Source of the DNA: Alphaproteobacteria bacterium
GTDB lineage: Bacteria; Pseudomonadota; Alphaproteobacteria; Micropepsales; Micropepsaceae
Direction: 5' to 3'
Assembly (NCBI GenBank): GCA_003246795.1
Contig: QKCS01000233.1
Coordinates: forward strand, 1-8,853
DNA length: 8,853 nt
Part shown: piece by piece, positions 4,936 through 8,853 of the stretch
How the letters are laid out: each line of letters starts with the position of its first letter
Numbering within the stretch: position 1 is the first letter of the stretch
Translations under genes and position numbers: made by a program
Notes under the pieces: generated by a model
Databases searched by the model: none
Seen by the model: the letters and a program-made list of their open reading frames with translations, nothing else
What the model was told of the DNA's origin: nothing

Positions 4936-7733
4936 TGCCGCGCCCGAAGAGCAAGGGTGGTTCGCTTGCGCGTGCATTCGGCCGAGTAAAGTCGCGTGAT
5001 CGCCTGTCGCGCATCTTTGCGGTGCTGGCAATCCTCAACATCGTCACCGCGATGGGCGCGCTGGCAATCAGCCAGACGACCTTGTCCATGTTGAGGGATC
5101 AGCAAGCCAGCGCGGCGAATTGGAACGATCGCGTCGAAGAGCTGATGCAGTTGCGCCTCGTGATGGCGTCTCTCGATTCTCCCGCCAACGCAATTTTCCA
5201 GTCGAAGGACGTCGCCCTGGAGCGCCGCCGGTTGGCGGCCGCCGAGGCGCGGTTTGGTCAGGCTTTGGCCCGGGTTCAGGAACGGTTCGCGCCCGTTGTC
5301 GACGGTGAACTGAGTGCGACGCCGCTGGCGCGTCAGGTGCAATCGATCGACGCGATTGCGACGGAAATGGCGCACCGCACGCACGTCGTCTTGGACTTCT
5401 TTGCGGCCGAACGGCTCGATGACGCCGCGCAGGAAATGGCCGAAGTCGACAAAGCGTTTGTGCGCGCCGGCGCCGCCGTGACTTACATTCTTCAGCACGT
5501 GGTGGCGGGCCAAGGCGAAGAGTTTGCGGCGCTGCACAGCACCGCCAACCGCATTCAGCTCGCGCAAATCATCTTCGCGGTTTTGATCGTCTTGTTGGTC
5601 GCGGGCAGCGTCTTCTATGCGCGATCGGCCGACCGTCTCATGAAGCGAGGCGACAATGAACGCGCGCGCTATGTTGCGCGACTTGAAGCCCATCGGCAGG
5701 AGCTGCAGGAAAAGATCGAGCATATTCAAAAGACGCATGCGGCTCTCGAACAGGCGAAAGTCGCGGCCGAGCAGGCAAATGCGGCGAAGTCGGCGTTCCT
5801 CGCCAACATGAGCCATGAGATTCGCACGCCGTTGAACAGCGTGATCGGCATGGTCGACATCCTCTTGGGTTCGGCCCTGAACAACGAACAGCGCGTCCAG
5901 GTCGAAACGGTGCGCGCCTCCGCCGATCAGCTTCTTCAGGTCATCGGCAACATCCTCGATATTTCGAAGCTCGAGGCGAATTCGCTCTCGCTCGAGAGCA
6001 TGCCCTTCGATCTCGTGCCGCTTATCGAAGGCGCCGCGCAAACCTTTGCGGCCAAGGCGCACGCCAAGGGTGTCGAGATCTGCATCGACATCGCTCCGGA
6101 GGCCGAAGGCGCCTATCGCGGCGACCCGACGCGCTTGCGCCAGGTTCTGCTCAATCTCATCGGCAACGCGGTGAAGTTCACGGACCAAGGCGTCATCACG
6201 GTCGAGGCGTCCGCGTCCGGCGACAGAGGCGACACACGCACGATCGCCTTTGCCGTTCGCGATACGGGCGTCGGCATGACGCCGGAGGCCCGCGCCAAGC
6301 TGTTTCGGAAATTCGCGCAGGGCGACGACTCGATCACGCGCCGCTTCGGCGGCACCGGGCTTGGGCTCGCCATCTGCAAGGAGATCGTCTCGGCGATGCG
6401 AGGCGCGATCTCCGTCGAAAGCGAAGTGGGCTCGGGGTCGGTCTTCCGCTTCGAAGTCGAATTGCCGAAGGCGCCTTTGCCGTCGACAGCCGCGGATCCG
6501 GCGGTCCTTGTTGGAAAGCGCGCCCTTGTCGTCGACGATCTGGCGCTGAACCGCGAGATTCTCACCCGTCACCTCTCCCGTTGGGAGATGGATGTCGCGA
6601 CCGTCAATGACGGGTTGTCCGCGATCGTCGCCATCGACGAGCGGTCGGCGACCGGCCGTCCTTTCGACGTCGTTCTTCTGGACAGGCATATGCCGGGCCA
6701 AACCGGTCACGAGGTGGCCGAAGCGATCCGGAATCTTGAAGGCGGTCGGTCGATCAAGCTCGTGTTGTGCTCCTCGATCAGCCACGGCGTGACCGTGTCG
6801 GTGGGCGCCGGCACGCAGTTCGATGCTGTCCTGTTCAAGCCGCTAATGCAAAACGCGCTGCTTGAAGCCTTGACCGGCGTGTTCGCGAAGACGGTGGAGT
6901 CGAAGCGCCCGTCTCAGCTTGCCGGCGCCAAGCGGCTCGAGGGCGCCAGGATCCTGCTCGTCGAAGACAACGAAACAAATCGGTTCGCCGCGACGACCAT
7001 GCTGAAGCAAATGGGCTGCGCTGTGACCACCGCGTGCACCGGTCTTGAAGCCGTTCGCGCGGCGGCGGCGCAATCGTTCGACGTGATTCTGATGGACATG
7101 CAGATGCCGGAAATGGACGGGCTCGAGGCCACGCGTCATATCCGTGCCTCCGTGGGGCCCAACAAGACCAAACCCATCCTCGCCTTGACGGCCAACGCCT
7201 TCGTCGAAGACGCGGAGCGCGGCGAAGAGGCCGGAATGAACGAACATCTGACGAAGCCCATTCGCCGTGCGGCGCTTCAGGCGGCGCTGCTGCGCCATCT
7301 CGGCGAACGCGCATCGCCGCAGGAGGGTGTCGACACGCCGTCGCCCGCAGAGAACGCAAGGCCGGCGTCCGCCGACGACGGCGTGCTCGACGCCGGGACT
7401 TGGGTTGATCTTGAACGTGACATGCCGCGGGATTCGCTCAAAAAGCTCGCCAACACCTTCCTCACAAACCAGGCCCGGGAACTCAGCGCGATGAAGGCCG
7501 ACCTGACGTCGGGCGATCGCGATGGGCTGCGCCGCCGTGTGCATTCGCTAAAGGGCGCGGCGCAATTGTTGGGCGCAACGCGGCTCGCCGAAGCCGCCGC
7601 GGCCTTCGAGGCTGAAAGCACCGATATCAGTGAACCGAATGGACGCGAGCGGATTGAAACGCTCTCGCGCCTGTTCGCTGACGCCTCCGAGGAAATCGGC
7701 GCGAGACTCGCCAAACGCTCAGTGGCTGCCTGA
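4935..7733 (+). CDS. Membrane hybrid histidine kinase, HisKA-HATPase-REC-REC-Hpt
   Basis: A 932-residue multistep phosphorelay kinase. TM1 about 24-46; extracytoplasmic helical sensor about 47-208 of no family I recognise; TM2 about 209-229; charged coiled coil about 240-287, with no obvious HAMP signature. HisKA: H294 in FLANMSHEIRTPLN. HATPase: N-box with N411, G1 box DTGVGM (443-448), F-box 457-460, G2 box GGTGLGL (472-478). First receiver (about 528-648): D534/D535, phosphoacceptor D583 in LLDRHMPG, S613, K635. Second receiver (about 672-790): E677/D678, D721 in MDMQMPEMDG, T752, K774. C-terminal Hpt: H870 in VHSLKGAA. The layout matches ArcB/BarA-type sensors, but with two receivers, both with intact active sites. 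The start overlaps the regulator stop; GGGA lies 10 bases upstream. The 3' end overlaps the convergent CHAP gene. The signal sensed is unknown. Confidence 0.95.
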   Translation: MPRPKSKGGSLARAFGRVKSRDRLSRIFAVLAILNIVTAMGALAISQTTLSMLRDQQASAANWNDRVEELMQLRLVMASLDSPANAIFQSKDVALERRRLAAAEARFGQALARVQERFAPVVDGELSATPLARQVQSIDAIATEMAHRTHVVLDFFAAERLDDAAQEMAEVDKAFVRAGAAVTYILQHVVAGQGEEFAALHSTANRIQLAQIIFAVLIVLLVAGSVFYARSADRLMKRGDNERARYVARLEAHRQELQEKIEHIQKTHAALEQAKVAAEQANAAKSAFLANMSHEIRTPLNSVIGMVDILLGSALNNEQRVQVETVRASADQLLQVIGNILDISKLEANSLSLESMPFDLVPLIEGAAQTFAAKAHAKGVEICIDIAPEAEGAYRGDPTRLRQVLLNLIGNAVKFTDQGVITVEASASGDRGDTRTIAFAVRDTGVGMTPEARAKLFRKFAQGDDSITRRFGGTGLGLAICKEIVSAMRGAISVESEVGSGSVFRFEVELPKAPLPSTAADPAVLVGKRALVVDDLALNREILTRHLSRWEMDVATVNDGLSAIVAIDERSATGRPFDVVLLDRHMPGQTGHEVAEAIRNLEGGRSIKLVLCSSISHGVTVSVGAGTQFDAVLFKPLMQNALLEALTGVFAKTVESKRPSQLAGAKRLEGARILLVEDNETNRFAATTMLKQMGCAVTTACTGLEAVRAAAAQSFDVILMDMQMPEMDGLEATRHIRASVGPNKTKPILALTANAFVEDAERGEEAGMNEHLTKPIRRAALQAALLRHLGERASPQEGVDTPSPAENARPASADDGVLDAGTWVDLERDMPRDSLKKLANTFLTNQARELSAMKADLTSGDRDGLRRRVHSLKGAAQLLGATRLAEAAAAFEAESTDISEPNGRERIETLSRLFADASEEIGARLAKRSVAA

Positions 7734-8360
7734 CACGATCCCTGACGTGGTGCTGGCGACGGCGGTCGTCGGCAGGATGAACCCGCGCGCACGATAGACC
7801 CGTGCGCCCCATTGGCTCGCCGGCGTGTACCAGACCCGGACCATGCTCCAGTCATTCTTCGGGCTCTCGTCGCGCACGGGAGCGCTCAGATAGATGCGCC
7901 CGTCGTTGCCCCAGTTCGCGTGATCGACGACGATAGTGCGCTCGTCCAGAATTTGGCGCACGACCGCGACATGGCCGCGGCGTGTTGTTCTGTAGCCTTT
8001 CATCACAAAGACGGCGCCTTCCTGTGGCCGGCGTGTGCGCGGATACTTGCCGGCGGCCCGCTTCCACCAGTTCTTCGCGTCCCCATAGATGTCGATCCCG
8101 GACGCATCGCGGGCGAACGGCACACATTGCAGCGGCGCTTTGGGATCAAGAATTTCGGGATAGACGTCGGAAAGAAGCGCCGCATCGGCCGGTTTCGCCC
8201 GGGGCATCGCGACCTGCTGGCGGGACGCCAAGTCTTGACCGAGGCCGGCGTGACCATCGGCGAATGATGTCGAGAAATCGGATGGAACAGTCTCACAACC
8301 GCTAAGTGCAAGACCGGCCAGAAGAAGCGCCGCAAAACAACGCGTGGCGTCAGATTTCAA
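7719..8360 (-). CDS. CHAP-domain lipoprotein, probable peptidoglycan hydrolase
   Basis: A 213-residue protein with a lipoprotein signal: hydrophobic segment about 9-21 and lipobox LSGC, lipidated Cys22 with Glu at +2, so probably outer-membrane anchored and periplasmic. The CHAP (cysteine, histidine-dependent amidohydrolase/peptidase) core runs about 75-180: candidate catalytic Cys79 in LQCVPFAR, His130 in RRGHVAVV, and a DHANW motif (146-150) supplying the polar third residue. CHAP enzymes usually cut peptide or amide bonds in peptidoglycan; the substrate here is not shown. The start is TTG at 8358-8360: no ATG or GTG fits, the signal peptide begins right there, and GAGGGAG lies about 8 bases upstream. 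That ribosome site is inside a possible hairpin. The stop lies within the kinase 3' end (15-base overlap). It is a paralogue of the partial gene at 8559-8853, with about 49 of 83 residues identical by hand alignment. Confidence 0.88.
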   Translation of the reverse strand: MKSDATRCFAALLLAGLALSGCETVPSDFSTSFADGHAGLGQDLASRQQVAMPRAKPADAALLSDVYPEILDPKAPLQCVPFARDASGIDIYGDAKNWWKRAAGKYPRTRRPQEGAVFVMKGYRTTRRGHVAVVRQILDERTIVVDHANWGNDGRIYLSAPVRDESPKNDWSMVRVWYTPASQWGARVYRARGFILPTTAVASTTSGIVSGSH

Positions 8361-8368
8361 GCAATACT

Positions 8369-8441
8369 CTCCCTCAACTGCAAAATTCTTGAGGCCCCGG
8401 CCTCGATCGGCCGCGCTTGGTGCCGAGCAACAGTGAGGGAG
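8369..8441 (-). promoter_or_regulatory. Leader hairpin able to hide the CHAP ribosome site
   Basis: Read on the minus strand, CTCCCTCACTG (8441-8431) is complementary to CAGTTGAGGGAG (8380-8369), giving an 11-bp stem with one bulged base. The second arm contains the Shine-Dalgarno GGGAG of the TTG-started CHAP gene. Within the 50-base loop a second perfect repeat, GAGGCC and GGCCTC at 8391-8404, forms a short GC hairpin. In an mRNA starting upstream of 8441 this would reduce access to the ribosome site. Whether the transcript starts that far upstream is not known, and I match it to no known riboswitch or thermometer family. Confidence 0.4.
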
Positions 8442-8446
8442 TCAAC

Positions 8447-8467
8447 TTAATGATATATTATCATTAA
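8447..8467. promoter_or_regulatory. AT-rich 21-bp palindrome, operator-like
   Basis: Perfect 9-bp arms TTAATGATA (8447-8455) and TATCATTAA (8459-8467) flank the spacer TAT. It stands out as an almost pure A/T block in GC-rich DNA, 87 bases upstream of the CHAP lipoprotein start codon. That position and symmetry suit a binding site for a dimeric regulator overlapping a promoter. The half-sites loosely resemble Fur (TGATAAT) and FNR/CRP-like sites, but the spacing fits neither consensus, so no regulator is assigned. Confidence 0.5.
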
Positions 8468-8558
8468 CTTTTCATAATGGATCTGGCGGCGCGGCAAGAC
8501 GACTCACGCAAGATCTTGTTGGTGTGCTGCGCGAAGATGGCTGTGTGTGGGATTCAGA
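8468..8558. other. Spacer after the second CHAP gene, no gene seen
   Basis: This is the 3' flank of the partial CHAP gene on the minus strand. It contains a perfect 10-bp palindrome, CAAGATCTTG (8509-8518), but no hairpin followed by a T-run, so no intrinsic terminator is visible. Read-through from the upstream CHAP gene into the downstream one is therefore possible. Confidence 0.4.
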
Positions 8559-8853
8559 TCAGCGCCAAGCGACGCGCTGCTCGCCGGTCGGATCCAGGAT
8601 GAAGCCCTGCACCAGATAGACGCGGCCCCCGTAGTGGTGCCCCGGGGCGTACCACACCCGCACGCGCGACCAATCGTTATCGTCCGACACGTCCATCACG
8701 GGATTGTCCAGGCCGACCTCGCCTGAATTCAGCCAGTTGGCGTGGTCGACCACGATCTCCCGGTCGTTCAGAACCTTACGGACGACGGCCAGGTGTCCGC
8801 GCGCGCTGCTCGAATAGCCGCGCATGACCATCACCGCACCGGGTTCGGGCGCC
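8559..8853 (-). CDS. CHAP-domain protein, C-terminal part (cut by window end)
   Basis: The frame runs off the right edge of the window, so the start, any signal peptide and the catalytic Cys are not seen. The internal GTG/ATG codons near 8834 are not the start: residues APEPGAV before them align with RPQEGAV of the neighbouring CHAP protein. The visible 98 residues hold the CHAP His in SARGHLAVV, the DHANW motif, and NDWSRVRVWYAP followed by GGRVYLVQGFI, all shared in order with the gene at 7719-8360. The C-terminus is shorter: it ends soon after GFILDPTGEQ, without the Ser/Thr tail of the neighbour. The same strand, adjacency and roughly 59% identity by eye indicate a tandem duplication followed by divergence. 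Confidence 0.82.
   Translation of the reverse strand, partial: APEPGAVMVMRGYSSSARGHLAVVRKVLNDREIVVDHANWLNSGEVGLDNPVMDVSDDNDWSRVRVWYAPGHHYGGRVYLVQGFILDPTGEQRVAWR

Noticed and set aside
4845..6785. 646-codon open frame on the minus strand opposite the kinase
   Set aside because: It lies antisense to clearly conserved kinase motifs; its product is Arg/His/Asp-rich without domains, the usual shadow of a GC-rich gene.
8447..8467. Fur or FNR box
   Set aside because: The half-sites look similar, but the spacing between the symmetric halves differs from both consensus sites; kept only as an unassigned palindrome.

Overview
The window is GC-rich (visibly about 60-65% G+C) and tightly packed. It looks like an alphaproteobacterial chromosome, possibly near the Caulobacterales/Hyphomonadaceae. 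That placement rests on the hutF/hutI pair, a DUF3137 protein of the kind common in Alphaproteobacteria, a large hybrid kinase with two receivers and an Hpt domain, and a palindromic repeat of the kind scattered in such genomes. The genus is not determinable from this sequence alone.

Layout. (1) 1-133, minus: the first 44 codons of a probable hutF (formimidoylglutamate deiminase). (2) 144-229: an intergenic palindromic element that fills almost the whole space between the divergent hutF and hutI genes. (3) 241-1464, plus: hutI, imidazolonepropionase. It is followed after 13 bases by 1478-2443, a two-TM DUF3137-type membrane protein. (4) 2447-2473: a strong hairpin terminator between convergent genes. 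(5) 2496-4061, minus: a 521-aa lipoprotein of unknown function. (6) 4062-4536: a 475-base intergenic region between divergent genes with no convincing gene. (7) 4537-4935, plus: a single-domain response regulator, whose stop overlaps the start of (8) 4935-7733, a 932-aa membrane hybrid histidine kinase (TM - extracytoplasmic sensor - TM - coiled coil - HisKA - HATPase - REC - REC - Hpt). (9) 7719-8360, minus: a CHAP-domain lipoprotein whose 3' end overlaps the kinase 3' end by 15 bases. (10) 8361-8558: a regulatory-looking intergenic region with a hairpin that can hide the ribosome binding site and an AT-rich 21-bp palindrome. (11) 8559-8853, minus: a second CHAP protein, paralogous to the first and cut by the window end.

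How the genes fit together. HutI makes N-formimidoyl-glutamate and HutF deiminates it, so the left edge is part of a histidine-degradation locus using the formylglutamate (HutF/HutG) branch. The response regulator and hybrid kinase form a translationally coupled phosphorelay with three receiver domains and one Hpt but no DNA-binding output in the window. The unknown lipoprotein is divergent from it and the CHAP lipoproteins converge on it, which suggests, without proving, a cell-envelope theme. I see no tRNA, rRNA, CRISPR, insertion sequence or phage gene. Nothing here is clearly a wholly new system. The most interesting unexplained pieces are the two-part regulatory region before the CHAP lipoprotein gene, the palindromic element in the hut promoter region and the unassigned 521-aa lipoprotein.
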